From contig NW_024037076.1 of NCBI RefSeq assembly GCF_015706575.1, forward strand, positions 10,760,777 to 10,824,776: a stretch of 64,000 nucleotides of DNA, written 5' to 3'. The notes below the pieces were generated by a model that did not search any database, was not told the origin of the DNA, and worked only from the letters and a program-made list of their open reading frames with translations. This document shows positions 46,266 through 56,829 of the stretch, one piece after another. Position 1 is the first letter of the stretch, and the number at the start of each line of letters is the position of its first letter. The position numbers and the translations under genes are program-made. This stretch comes from Patiria miniata. Lineage: Eukaryota; Echinodermata; Asteroidea; Valvatida; Asterinidae.

Positions 46266-47386
46266 TAACGTCCACATTTTGAATGTGTAAACAAGTACAC
46301 ACACATGTTATTACTCCAAATAAATGTCATAGTTCATGTACATTGCTTGCATATTGTTCAAACTTCCCTGTTTTGTTAGCAGGGTTTATTTTTATTTTTA
46401 ATCAAAATTGTATTACACCAGCAATACACCATCACTATTATTGCATTATTTGTCAAAAACAGTGTTTAATTTCGCAGACAGTTTACAAGTTCTTAAAACC
46501 AGTTGCTCAATTCAAGGAGCATGTGCTTACACGTGCCTTCTAAAAACGAACGACCAGCAATCAAGTAATTTGCCTCCGGCAGTTAGCAGCACGTGACCAC
46601 CGTTGCAAGGTTAGCAACGAACTTATTCAGTCGCGCTTTGCTCGAACTATATAACAGATGTAAACTGGTCCACGAAGTAAATGTAGAAATCCCGGCCAGC
46701 CTACTTTAGTAAAAAAAAAATGGGTTGGGATTCATATTATTATTATGAAGTAGGGATACACAGCAGAATCCCATGCAATCAGTGTGTGTTACTTCCTGAA
46801 AACCATAAAAAGTAATCGGTCAGGTTTCCGCCGCGAGCCCTGCGCATGCTATACCAAAGAACCAAATTTTGTTGAGTGTCCTTTTTTATGATACCAACAC
46901 AAGGTTGCAGTGTGCTCAATCGAATGGTGAAGGCTAAGGTTACAGACTCTGTATCGCGGTGGTGCAGTGCAGGATCAATTCCCTCATTGAAATACTGCAT
47001 CCTTTGAGGAAATCAAGACGCGCTGGTTACCTTTGAGATTATGAGTCAACCTGGACTCGTGTATGGTCGAGTGTCGTGCGCTGCATGCACACCTGGTGGG
47101 ACACCAACGATGAGGCAGGATACCAGTCCACCCTCGGTGACAACGTTAATGTGTTTTGCAACTCATAACGACATGCTCCAAACGATTAAGAAGAATTTAC
47201 TGATGTGAACCTTTGCTGTATTGGTGTTCTGGTGATAGCTTGACCGAATGACAAATTCCAAGCAACGAAACCGTCGAAAGAAACGTCGTTCTATCAACAT
47301 ACACAGCATTATTAAAATTAATGATTCATAAACATATATGAACATATACTTATTCATAAGATGGAATTTGTGTCGGGGTGATGTTA
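46266..47386. other. Upstream flank, nothing recognised
   Basis: No supported gene, repeat or RNA. A short A run occurs near 46712. Confidence 0.4.
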
Positions 47387-47685
47387 ATCAATATTGGGTG
47401 TTGCCCTTCACCGACGTATGAACACTGCATTGTATACTCAGTTTGTTACATCCCGAGTGAAAGTTGGGGGGGGATCACTCGGGCGGTACCTGCTGCTACA
47501 TGTAAGCCTACATCAGATTCAAACCGGCCAACCGATCCCGCAAGAGTGTTAAGACGTCTGCACTAGAAAGGAGAAGGTCGTGGGTTACAGTCTTGACGAG
47601 TGATTTTTCCCAACTTTCACTCGGGAAGTAACACACTGAGTAATAGAGTATACAGTGTTTATACGTCGGTGACCTAATATTGAGA
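47387..47685. mobile_element. Fold-back element with a tRNA-like centre
   Basis: The arms of roughly 85 bases are complementary: left ATTGGGTGT..CACCGACGTAT, ACACTG, TATACTCAGT, CATCCCGAGTGAAAGTTGGG; right CCCAACTTTCACTCGGGAAG, ACTGAG, CAGTGT, ATACGTCGGTG, AATATTGAG. The unpaired centre contains GTTAAGACGTCTGCACT and GGTCGTGGGTTACAGTC, which resemble SINE/tRNA A and B boxes. This suggests two inverted SINE-like copies or a fold-back transposon that captured one. Confidence 0.6.
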
Positions 47686-48284
47686 TACATATACTTGTTA
47701 ACAAAGGTATTGTTAACTGGACCAACTCGAAATATCAAGGACTAACAGATCCTTATTTCTTGAAATTGATTGAGAAGCTTGATAAAATTATCGGAGTTAG
47801 ACTGCGTCATATTCCGTAAATATATCGTTAATATAATGTTGTGCATAACAGTATTTCAAGCAACGTCTATACATGGACTGTTTTAATGAGCGCGTTGCAC
47901 AGAAGTTGCTGTACTTTTTTGAGATACGTGTATTTTAAAATGTTGAGATTATTGCAGTAGGAATTCATTGGATTATTTATGTATTATTTTGTTTTTGTTT
48001 GTGAAATAAACATTGTTCTGATCATTACCTTTCATTTAGCTTTCAATTTTGTTCCCTCCACATACGAGGCCAGAGCAAATTCTACAACCCCACTGCCAGA
48101 TCTTGGCCGGGTAAGTATTGAGTTGTATCCTTAAATAGATAATTCGGGGGTATTAATGGAATCTTTGTAAAGAGTTCGATGCCCATTAAATTTGTGAAAT
48201 CCTCGGGCCAACATATCAGTATTTTTTAAATTAGAATTTTAATGAAGATCAGTATTTTTTTTTAATTAAAATTATGTTCCTGTA
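47686..48284. other. Upstream flank, nothing recognised
   Basis: AT-rich DNA with no supported feature. Confidence 0.4.
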
Positions 48285-48722
48285 CAGGGTGGCCCCCAAA
48301 AAATTAGGAGACATATTGAAATTGTTTTAAGATATTGATAAACTACTACGTCTTGGTGGCATATATTGGAAGTGGCATTGAAAATAAAGCCAAAATTAAG
48401 AAATGACGGCCATTTACAGAGAAACGGTCAAAAACCAGTTTGTCCACATGCAAGTCTATGAAACTTGGTCAAAACAATAGCACCGCGTGCACAAAGAACT
48501 GCCATAACGATGACCACACATGTATCTCATACACGCGTGAGGACATACAGCTAGGTTTATGACCATTTCTATGCAAATGGCCGTCACTTTGTAGGCTTTT
48601 TTTTAATAGCATTTCTACCATATGCCACCAAGATTTTCTAGCCATTTCATAAATGTCTCCCCAATTTTGAGAAATCTGCGTCTGAAAAAATGTAAACTTT
48701 TTTTGTGGGGGGGGGGGGGCTA
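48285..48722. mobile_element. Palindromic MITE, mariner-like ends (copy B)
   Basis: The left end is TA|CAGGGTGGCCCCCAAAAAA. The right end is blurred by a run of 15 G after AAACTTTTTTTGTG. The arms pair through GGAGACAT, TTGAAAATAAAGCC or its complement and GGCCATTTACAGAGAAACGG. It shares ends and internal blocks (for example GGCCATTTACAGA, TGGTCAAAAAC or CGGTCAAAAAC) with copy A at 11162-11647. Confidence 0.75.
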
Positions 48723-49395
48723 CCGGTATACTTTACATTATCAATGCCAGCGCCAGCAGTGCACCTTGTCTTCCAAATTGAACAATTGTGTAAAGTGCGA
48801 ACGAACGGTAGGCCTATGTCCGCATTTTATTGATGTGAGAACATTATGTGAGAAATCGTCCGTGGCATTGGTAAAAAAAAATGGAAAATGTCCGTTGTGG
48901 CTCATGTTTAAGTCATGAAATTTCATGGATGACCTTCCAACTTAAGCTAGATGATAAGTGTCTGTCTGCATTGCACTCACAAAACAAAACACATTCTCCT
49001 TAATGGGATTTAGCACATAGGCGTAGTCCATAAGGATATCATAATTACATACATAAATAATACAGACGACGTGCCGTGACTTTTATTTAAGATGCGCACA
49101 CATGAAAGTCACACTGTGCAGTGATTTGGCGATGAATCTGATTAGTTACTGACGTGAGGAACATATGTTACTGTTGAGAATTTGGGTGAATTTTTAAAAG
49201 TTGAATCTTTTTTTCAAAGCAACCAAGAAAACACAATGTATTCCATGTCACGTACGTGCTCATGGAAAATGTTTCCCACCATAGGTCCGGGAAACCAATG
49301 TTTCGCACCTCATGTTATTTCAAATGTCATCGATAGTCAACGATCGCAGTCATCAACATTAAACTTGGAAAAACATTTGACCTTCGAATTATGCT
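48723..49395. other. Upstream flank, nothing recognised
   Basis: No coding, RNA or repeat feature was supported. Confidence 0.4.
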
Positions 49396-50236
49396 GTTAA
49401 AGTGAAAATAAGAACATCAAAAAACAAAACTATCACATTATTATGAAATAACTTACTGGACTGTTAGTGAATGACAGTAAAGCATTCTGTAAAATTATCG
49501 CACCTGTATGGTTTTGTGCTGTCATTTTCAAGAAGTGGTATATTGTATCAATTTCCAACGTTGGTCGGCCGGAAAAAAACCCTGTTTTTTCTCTTCAAAT
49601 ACTGCCCAATTTACCATATTTAGTCAGTCTGCATTTGTTTGCAATTGATTACAAACATATGAACGGGTACAAGCCAGCTAGACTGGTTCCCTGACCTTAC
49701 AATTCCTCGACGTCTATAAATTGCTCCGTTTCACCTTAAATGGGGTTAGCGAACCAGACTACGGAAACATTATTGTTTTTCTTGGTTGTTCCAGCATCTA
49801 CGAACACAAAACTTAAAACAAGTCAGTGATTTGCTATAAAATACTAACCCTCCCAAATCCAAGGGCGGATCCGGGGGGGGGGGGAACGGAGGCCATGTCC
49901 TCCCATAAAAAAACTAACCCATTTTTGTTTATGTTGTTAAGTGACGTCGTAATAAAGGCAGGCACTGCGTGCACCATCATATTTTCTTTTTAAAAAATGG
50001 TTAAATTGGTCAGAAATTGCCTCAGATCGCACCAGAGAGCATCTTGAATCCAAAAATTGGGGCCCGAACCCCTCGCCGTAATTTGTTTGGACTCACTTTT
50101 TTGGGGACCAACAATTTTTTTGGGGGGCCCCCCTCCCCTAAAAAAAAATTGTGTTCTGGATCCGCCCTTGCCCAAATCCATCCATTTCTGAAAAACAGCG
50201 AAAGCAAATGTTGAAATATTCCCTTTAAAAAATGCC
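49396..50236 (-). mobile_element. Kolobok/TTAA-like element, copy 2, interrupted
   Basis: On the minus strand it follows copy 1 (34023-34616) block by block: TTTAAAGGGAATATTTCAAC, CGCTGTTTTTCAGAAATGGA, TGGATTTGGG, then an insertion, then TAGCAAATCACTGACTTG, GTTTTGTGTTCGTAGATGCTGGA and TAGTCTGGTTC. Past the centre it continues with CCAATTTACCATATTTAGTCAG and GCTGTCATTTTCAAGAA on the plus strand. It is about 530 bases once the nested element is set aside. Confidence 0.65.
49860..50170. mobile_element. hAT-like MITE nested in the TTAA element
   Basis: The ends CAAGGGCGGATCC and, inverted, GGATCCGCCCTTG are perfect 13-base inverse repeats. An 8-base duplication CCCAAATC flanks them (49852-49859 and 50171-50178). 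Eight-base target duplication with CA-starting ends fits the hAT superfamily. Internal sequence is G- and C-run rich, with no transposase. Confidence 0.8.
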
Positions 50237-50444
50237 TAAAAAATGAAGAGTATTTGCAATCGTTATTACACAAAACAAATTACGTTGTTTTATGCCACAA
50301 CAAGTCCTCTTCACCAAATGTTTACATCAATCGGTTTGAAGTTTTGTCATCAATGAATGACAAATTCCCTAAGCCATCTTACTTTACATTAGGCCTAAAG
50401 TGGCCTGATATGGAGGACACAATCTATCATGACACATAATATAC
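50237..50444. other. Spacer, nothing recognised
   Basis: Short spacer between the interrupted element and a regulatory-looking block. Confidence 0.4.
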
Positions 50445-50570
50445 TCGCCCATGGCTGCTTGCGCAATTAACCCTCCGCATAATGTCATTAGTGCTTAATT
50501 AGGAAAGCATCCATACTAATCGCTCCAATTACGTCGGTCCTTGGTTGATAATCTACCAGCACTGGCAGCA
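50445..50570. promoter_or_regulatory. Candidate conserved regulatory block
   Basis: GCGCAATTAACCC, CATTAGTGCTTAATTAGG, ATACTAATCGCTCCAATTACG: five TAAT/ATTA cores in 100 bases, immediately before a local duplication. The enhancer role is inference. Confidence 0.3.
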
Positions 50571-50577
50571 GCGGTAT

Positions 50578-51211
50578 AGACAGCGATACATTAGTGTCTG
50601 GCAAAGTTGAGGTCATCATTCGTGTTGTTTGTTGTGATGGCTAATTGCCTTGTGTTTGCATGAGGTTTCAGTTTTACCATACAGCAAGGTAAGCCATAGC
50701 TTTGGCGGTACGCTCAAGATTTGGGGAGGGAAAAGAGCAGAGCTTGGACTCTAAGACCAAATTCATTGAGTGCCTCCTTTCAAAAAATCAGTAGAGACAC
50801 CGATACATTAGTGTCTGGCAAAGTTGAAGGGGGTCTACCCGATGTTCCCCAATACCTATGTTCCCCAATACCGCTGTTCCCCGAAATCCTTAGGATTAGG
50901 GTTAGGGTTAGGGTAATTAGGATTTCAGGGAACATCGGTACTGGGGAACATAGGTTTTGGGGAACATAGGTATGCATCCAGTTGAGGTCATCATTCGTGT
51001 GGTTTGTTGTGATGCCACGGGCTAATTGCCTTGTGTTTGCATGTGGTTTCAGTTTTACCATACAGCAAGGCAAGCCACAACAGTGGCAAACCTATACGGG
51101 GTACCGAAAGAGGGCACCTCGCCTTCCTGCTCAAAATGTGGGAGGAAAAAGAGCAGAGCTCGGACCCTATAAGACCAAACTTATTGAGTGCCCCCTTTCA
51201 AAAAATCAGGC
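50578..51211 (+). repeat. Tandem duplication, about 217-bp unit, with an insertion in unit 2
   Basis: Unit 1 (50578-50794) and unit 2 (50795-51211) share GATACATTAGTGTCTGGCAA, GAGGTCATCATTCGTG, GGCTAATTGCCTTGTGTTTG, TTCAGTTTTACCATACAGCA, AAAGAGCAGAGCT and TTTCAAAAAATCAG in order. Unit 2 differs by point changes, an extra stretch near 51080-51120, and a 150-base transposon. The shared GGCTAATTGCC core means a putative regulatory motif has been doubled. Confidence 0.8.
50830..50979 (+). mobile_element. Short DNA transposon carrying telomere-like repeats (copy 2)
   Basis: The same family as 42795-42942, in opposite orientation. It begins GGGGTCTACCCGATGTTCCC, has TTAGGGTTAGGG-type units at the centre and ends GGGGAACATAGGTATGCATC. 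The flanking 8-base duplication is AGTTGAAG/AGTTGAGG. Unit 1 of the surrounding duplication carries an intact AGTTGAGG at the equivalent place, so it is the empty site. Confidence 0.85.
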
Positions 51212-51341
51212 CTCTAAAGATTACGCCGCTGGTCATAGAAGTATCATGCAGGTTTCCATTTTTGCAGGTCCACGCGTAAATCGATGGGGAAAGGGCGGCG
51301 ATAGCCGAACCAACTCGTGTGATGTTTCTTTTTTTAATATA
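51212..51341. other. Short spacer, nothing recognised
   Basis: Spacer between the local duplication and the next MITE. Confidence 0.4.
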
Positions 51342-51970
51342 CAGGGTGCATTAAAACAAAAGCCAAAGAAAAAAAAAAAAAATGTAGCTCCAAAAATTAT
51401 GACTGGTCAGCCAATTTAATAAACTACTTTTAGATGAAAAGAAGACTTCAATTGTTCAATCTGTTCAAATTATATCAGCATTTAAACGAAATGACACTAA
51501 AATCTGTTTCGTCCAAAAATGCGATTTCAAGAATTGTCGTTACAATATTGTCTTCAAACATCACCGGCGATAAAACCTCAATTTAAAAGTTATTCAACAA
51601 AGTCCTTTTGAAGACCCGTCTTAAAAAAAAGGTGGATTTTATAAATCCTATTGTTAGCCAAAACACGGTTGTTAATAAAGATATTGTGTACTACAGTTAT
51701 TGAAACAAGTATTCTGTGTCATTTTCTTTGTTGTTCCAAACAGTCAGAACACACAATAAATTTCTTTTTTGGACGAAACTGATTTTAGGGTAACTTCGTT
51801 TAAATAGTGATAAAACCTTAACGTGTACAGCAATTGAAATAATGTTCTCAGTTAATAGTAGTTTAATAAAATGGGCTTCCAAGCCATAATTAATTTTGGC
51901 GCTACATAGTTTTTTTTTTACATGAAATATATTTCTTTGTTTTGGGGTTCCGCTTTTTTGACTCGCCCTG
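51342..51970. mobile_element. Palindromic MITE, TA target, 629 bp
   Basis: Left end TA|CAGGGTGCATTAAAACAAAA; right end on the other strand TA|CAGGGCGAGTCAAAAAAGCG. The arms pair further in: ATTTAATAAACTACTTTTA with TAGTAGTTTAATAAAATGGG, and ATCTGTTTCGTCCAAAAA with TTTTGGACGAAACTGAT. No coding content. Confidence 0.75.
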
Positions 51971-52077
51971 TAAGAAAACAATCACTCTCCCGAAAGACGA
52001 AAATAGCACTAGTTCACAGTGCACAGAACCACATAAACGTACATGTTGCTACGGTACTTCTTTAATCTTTGATACTA

Positions 52078-52207
52078 CATTGCAAAAACTGCAGTGTTAA
52101 ATTTACACCATTGGTATCTATATAGGACCATCTGGTGTTAAATGTTACTGGTGTTGTCCTATATAGATACCGAATGGTGTTAAATTAACACTACGGTTTT
52201 TGCAGTG
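52078..52207. mobile_element. Near-perfect fold-back MITE, 130 bp
   Basis: The left arm CATTGCAAAAACTGCAGTGT, TAAATTTACACCAT, GGTATCTATATAGGAC is mirrored by GTCCTATATAGATACC, ATGGTGTTAAATTAACACT and GGTTTTTGCAGTG. The loop is only about 25 bases. The CACTGCAAAAA-type end is shared by several animal MITE families. The target duplication is unclear (TACTA against TACACTA). Confidence 0.8.
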
Positions 52208-53225
52208 TACACTATCATGAAAACTCCACGTCTGTAGTTAGCTATTGGTAGGGAGTACCAGAAAGCTCAACATAACGTTTGGTGAACTTCTCCCCTCTTC
52301 AAAAGTATTTCTTGGGGACCAGTTTATAGGCAACCCTTTGTAACAAGTTGTATTCAAACTAATTTACAAGCAAGATACAAGCAAGTGTCCAATGGAATGG
52401 CGAAGAAACGGGTAAACACATTTTTGTCTTCATATCAGCTTGGCTTTAGGCCGCGGGACTCATCGAGGTCCAAAGTCTTCAATCCCTTGAATTAAAACGC
52501 ACGACAGATATTCTATAATTACTCCAGCTAAGTTGTACGAGGCTTCACCTTCGGTGCCTTTCACGTCCCCAAAAAGTCAAACATCATAGAAGTCAATACT
52601 TGCTAACTGTTTTTTTTTTAATGTTGATCGACGTAAACTAGCATTTTGAAATATATCTAGATTTGTAATTGAACCGAATTTTTAACAAAGCGGATGCCAA
52701 AGAGATATGCTGAAGCTGACTACATGATTGTTGAATTTGGTATACAGATAGGTTTGAAACAAATTAGTTCTAACATATTAATATTCGTGCGTGGCAGTGT
52801 AATTACAGGGGAGTTGGTACAGATGGTGTGCGTGTCTGTACTGATGAAGTGCTTAATCAATCTTATGGTAACATGACACTTCAACTAATTATCGTTCACC
52901 ATTATAGACCTGTCATACTGAATGCATCACATATGACGCAGTGTGTGTTTAATATCCGCATTCAGATCAATACAAATCATTTCGTTCTACTCCAGAATCA
53001 CCCGGAGCGTCAACGGTTTAATTTCTCTATCCTTTTGTAGGATTTCTGCTATAGTTGAGAGTTCTATTATGTCATTTAATTAGAAAAAGGCAATGGGATT
53101 TGAAAAGAAACCAGCTTTATTTGATATGCCGTATTTCGTGACATTAATTCCTATGTGGTAGTTCCTCACAATATAGCAATGCGCGTCATATTTAATTTGG
53201 CACTGAATAACGGGTGTAACAAACC
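52208..53225. other. Upstream flank, nothing recognised
   Basis: No gene or repeat was supported. The frames at 52694-53040 are short and have no domain. Confidence 0.4.
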
Positions 53226-53266
53226 AATATTTTTCACTGATATATTATATCAGTGAAAAAAATATT
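53226..53266. repeat. Short palindrome
   Basis: AATATTTTTCACTGATATA pairs with TATCAGTGAAAAAAATATT around a three-base centre. It could extrude as a cruciform or be a very small transposon remnant. Confidence 0.85.
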
Positions 53267-53439
53267 TACATTTAGTCCTTATTTGCAAACTGAAAAAAAA
53301 AACTTAAGAACGTCAACTTATTGAAACTATTATCTAATAATATAGGCAGAAAAAAATAATCAAAAATCATAAAATAAACCGGCAAGGCTAAACAATTCCC
53401 CGCCATATTGTCAGTACACTCAAAAGAAATACTCGCATA

Positions 53440-53667
53440 AATGGTGAAGAATCCTTAAAAAAAATTCTGGATCCAGACCCAGATCCGGATCTCTTCCAAA
53501 ATCTAAACGATTTGTACTTGTACCAAAGACCACTCCTTAAGAAATGTCATGTAAATCCGCCCATGCCTTTTTGAGTTATCTTGTTAAACAGATAAACCAA
53601 ACAACCAAACAACCAACCAACTAACCAAATCCGATGAAAACATAACCTCCTTGGCGGAGGTAATATA
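53440..53667 (-). repeat. Dispersed repeat with CCTCC-GGAGG end (copy 2)
   Basis: On the minus strand: TTACCTCCGCCAAGGAGGTT, ATGTTTTCATCGGATTTGG, a GTTGTTTGGTT-rich run, AAAAAGGCATGGGCGGATTT, GGTACAAGTACAAATCG, then GATCCGGATCTGGGTCTGG. It matches copy 1 at 16025-16321 and is more complete at its far end. Confidence 0.7.
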
Positions 53668-54875
53668 GTAAACCAAACAAAATGGTACTTTTGCCTTAGA
53701 TAATATAATATGCGGGTCATTTTTTCCCCACTATATATTAGATTTACCGACCCCTTTAACATTTCAACTTTTTACAGGAGAAAAAAAAACAAAGCCCGTC
53801 AAATTTGCAAGAGCTGAGTGCGAAGTATTGTTGAGCTCGGGGCGGTCCCGGGCCTCGCATTGCTCCCGGTGACAATCACTGATCGATCCCGGGCGAAATT
53901 AACCCACCGTGTTCCAACTGCTGTCTGGCTCCTGGCGTGGTAGAGAAACTTACGCTATTGTAGATGGACAATCTAAAGCTTTATTTGACGGGGTTTTTTT
54001 TGTACCCCGTGTCTCTTATGCACCGATAAACACGCTGCTGAAGTTTGATAGAACGCGTGCATCAGATTGCCCTACGATGAAACTGTGAACCAATTACGTT
54101 TTGTATAAGAACAAAATAATATATAGGCCCCTAATGGACAGTGATCGTGCAGCGGGCAGAGAGATAGTCTGGCGGCGAACCAACCCGCCAGTAGTGCAGC
54201 ATGCAACTGCTGTAGCGCTGCGGGGCTACTGCTGCACAAATTCAATTATAACTCCGATGCTATATCTTCAGATTGGCGCATGACAGGCCGAACTAGAACC
54301 ACACATCATCACGTGATCATGTGCTAGTTTTTTGGTTGGCCCGAGGCGCGACAGGGAAGATGGCTTGCTGTATATGCGGGAATATCAAAAGGATCGATAG
54401 CAATTCCGAGTCTAGTGCTATACCACAAACAACATTCTTATTTCTCATGTTACTCATCCGGAGACGTGAACAGGTCACTTGTTTATAACTATAAGCCCGA
54501 TATAAGGAAAACAGACACGGAAATGTCACATCTTGGACAATTTGACCGTTTAGAGATGTACTCTTTCTTTATGAGAAATCTTCAAAACTATGTTTAGTTC
54601 ATTCCACAGGGTCAAAATTTGATAATTTAGCGACCTAAAGCCGACAAATTGATAGTGTGAATGAATTGTACAACAGCATATGAACGTTAAAAAAGTTCCC
54701 GAGGACTGGGCCTCTGAGTGATCATCTTGCAGTGCATCGTGGTAATACTCAGAAGAAGAAAAAATTAAAGTATAAAAGAACCGATATAGAAATATGAAAT
54801 CAAAACATGATGGAACTAAAGCACATATCCATTTAGCGACGCCACAACAAACCGTTATCTTAATACCACACTGTG
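53668..54875. other. Upstream flank, nothing recognised
   Basis: A GC-richer patch lies at 53815-53945. No coding or repeat feature was supported. Confidence 0.4.
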
Positions 54876-55189
54876 CTTCAGGGCACGTGTGGTCTAGCGG
54901 TGGAGCACAGGATTCATGATCGTGAGGTTGTGGGTTCGAGCCCCATCGTGGCCATGCGTGTTGTGCCCTTGAGTAAGGCGCTTTACCTCAATTACTCCTC
55001 TCAACCCAGGTGTTAAATGGGTACCGGCATTATTCAATGCTGGGAAGGTAACAGACTCGCTGTGGAGGAGGTGTGGTGATCCCCCCACAGCAGCGTATGA
55101 GTCTGGCCCAAACGCTAACGAATGAGAGATGAGCACTCTGTTCCTGTGAACACAGGTTCGTCCCCTTTACCTTTACCTTTTACCTTCAG
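54876..55189 (+). mobile_element. tRNA-derived SINE, apparently full length
   Basis: The head has an A-box-like GTGGTCTAGCGGTGGAGCAC and a B-box-like GGTTCGAGCC in tRNA spacing. The body contains GTGCCCTTGAGTAAGGCGCT, TTACCTCAATTACTCCTCTC and GTTAAATGGGTACCGGCA, resembling central domains shared by several animal SINE families. It ends in a (CTTTAC)n-type tail. A six-base CTTCAG flanks both sides, which is possibly a target duplication but short enough to be chance. Confidence 0.85.
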
Positions 55190-55647
55190 ATGCCCAAGTT
55201 AAGTTTGCAAAACATCACAGCAAAGATGTCAATAAAAAGCAGAAAATGAATGACACAAAAAACCAAATCAAATTGTTTTCTTAAAAACTCGAAATTCCTC
55301 TCAATTTGAGTTTTAGATAAGCATTTGACAGAGGCATCGTAGATGACCGAGACAGGATGAGAGCTCTGAGCATCGTTAGCACGCTCCGTGCTAAAATTAT
55401 TCAGCATGCCTGCGCTGAACGTGTTCTTTCTTCGTCACACCGCATTGATTTTACTTCTGCTCAGATATACGTTGACAAAATATGGCAATTCTATGTCTTA
55501 CAGCCCCTCCCCCCCCCCGATCCTGTAAATGGGAGTGGTGCCCCTCAACGTGAAAGGGTTTCCTCCAACACCACTTAGGCCCTAATTAAAATGTGTGACC
55601 TTTAAAAGGTGCGTGTGCACCCGTGACCTTATACAATTATGGAATGT
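55190..55647. other. Upstream flank, nothing recognised
   Basis: No supported feature. A C-run lies at 55507-55518. Confidence 0.4.
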
Positions 55648-55710
55648 ACCATAAGTTGATGTTAGCATTATTAAATGTATAGGAATAAGCTGTTAACATC
55701 AACTTATGGT
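55648..55710. repeat. Hairpin with 20-bp arms
   Basis: ACCATAAGTTGATGTTAGCA and TGTTAACATCAACTTATGGT are inverse with one G:A mismatch, separated by 23 bases. Likely a small MITE or a stem-loop. Confidence 0.8.
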
Positions 55711-56829
55711 CAATTAGTTTGCAGCTCTGTTCATTAATTTTTCCATCAATGATAAATCCAAAATACTACATTAATTTCTACATAAACCATATAGGCTTGA
55801 GGATATTCCTTCAAATGTATAAGTTTTATTTCACGTCAAGTCTATTTAATCGTACATGTTTACATTTTTTTTGTGTTGACGGCATTATGAACTTGAAAAA
55901 AAAGATATTGAATCGAATTGAAAACAAAACTTCAAAAACTGTTTGTTGACTTGTTTGTATAGCTCCATGTTACGTTACATATCGCTCCATGTCGCCGCTT
56001 TTCCCTTGGTATATATAGTTGTCTGTAATTTGGTTTTATTGTGCATTTCCATTATTGTTTAATATTATTTTGTTCATATCTTTCAGATTTATATTCACTA
56101 GTTTAAACGATTTATTGTTGCGTGTAATTGTTTGATAATATCTCTATTTTATCTCATTTGTTTTCGTTGGCCAGCTTGTTTGAGGGTGTTTTTTCCCCCA
56201 CTTTTAAATGTATATGTACATATTTTTAACGTTTTTGTTATTGTGTGTAAATTTTGTCCGCGCGTCTATTTTATCTTTCTTGTTTTTTGGGGTTGGTCAT
56301 AGATTTTATCATGTTAATTTTACTTTTTCTTCATACGTTAAATTTCAAATATTATCCTTTTTGTTTTACAGTTTACATAATTACTTTAAGTTTGTATATT
56401 TGACTGATTACATTAAAGTTGTTATCCTATTTTATACGGCAAGTGGTTCAAGATGGGAAGTACAGTCTTTCCACAACCCATGTCAAAAATTATAATAATA
56501 ATAATAATAATAGCTTTAGATAAAGATCAATACTAATTACAAACTGTATTAGCCAAAGTGCAGCGATTCAAAACGTGGAATAAAAATGCCTCATCACTCC
56601 TTGTCGTGAGGAATCATTTAATTTGATTACACATGTTATGGAAGAAAAAAAATCCATTAATGTGAAGACGTTTGAAAAAGATAACAGAATACGACAAAGA
56701 AAGTGCTTATTTAGTTTTCATCTTGATAGAATTTGTGAAGCCAGTGTATGGCATGTGTCTAGTCATGACACGCTGCGTCCCCCGTAAGGTGAAAGGACGA
56801 CAGGTGGACCATTACCGTGGCCGACTTGA
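55711..56829. other. T-rich flank, possibly a LINE 3' region
   Basis: From about 56000 to 56515 the plus strand is strongly T-rich and ends in an (AAT)n microsatellite at 56495-56513. T-rich 3' UTR-like sequence with a simple tail is compatible with an old non-LTR element, but no reverse-transcriptase frame is seen. The claim is weak. Confidence 0.3.

Noticed and set aside
54890-54960. Functional tRNA gene
   Set aside because: A- and B-box-like motifs are present, but a SINE body and simple tail follow and there is no intact cloverleaf acceptor stem.
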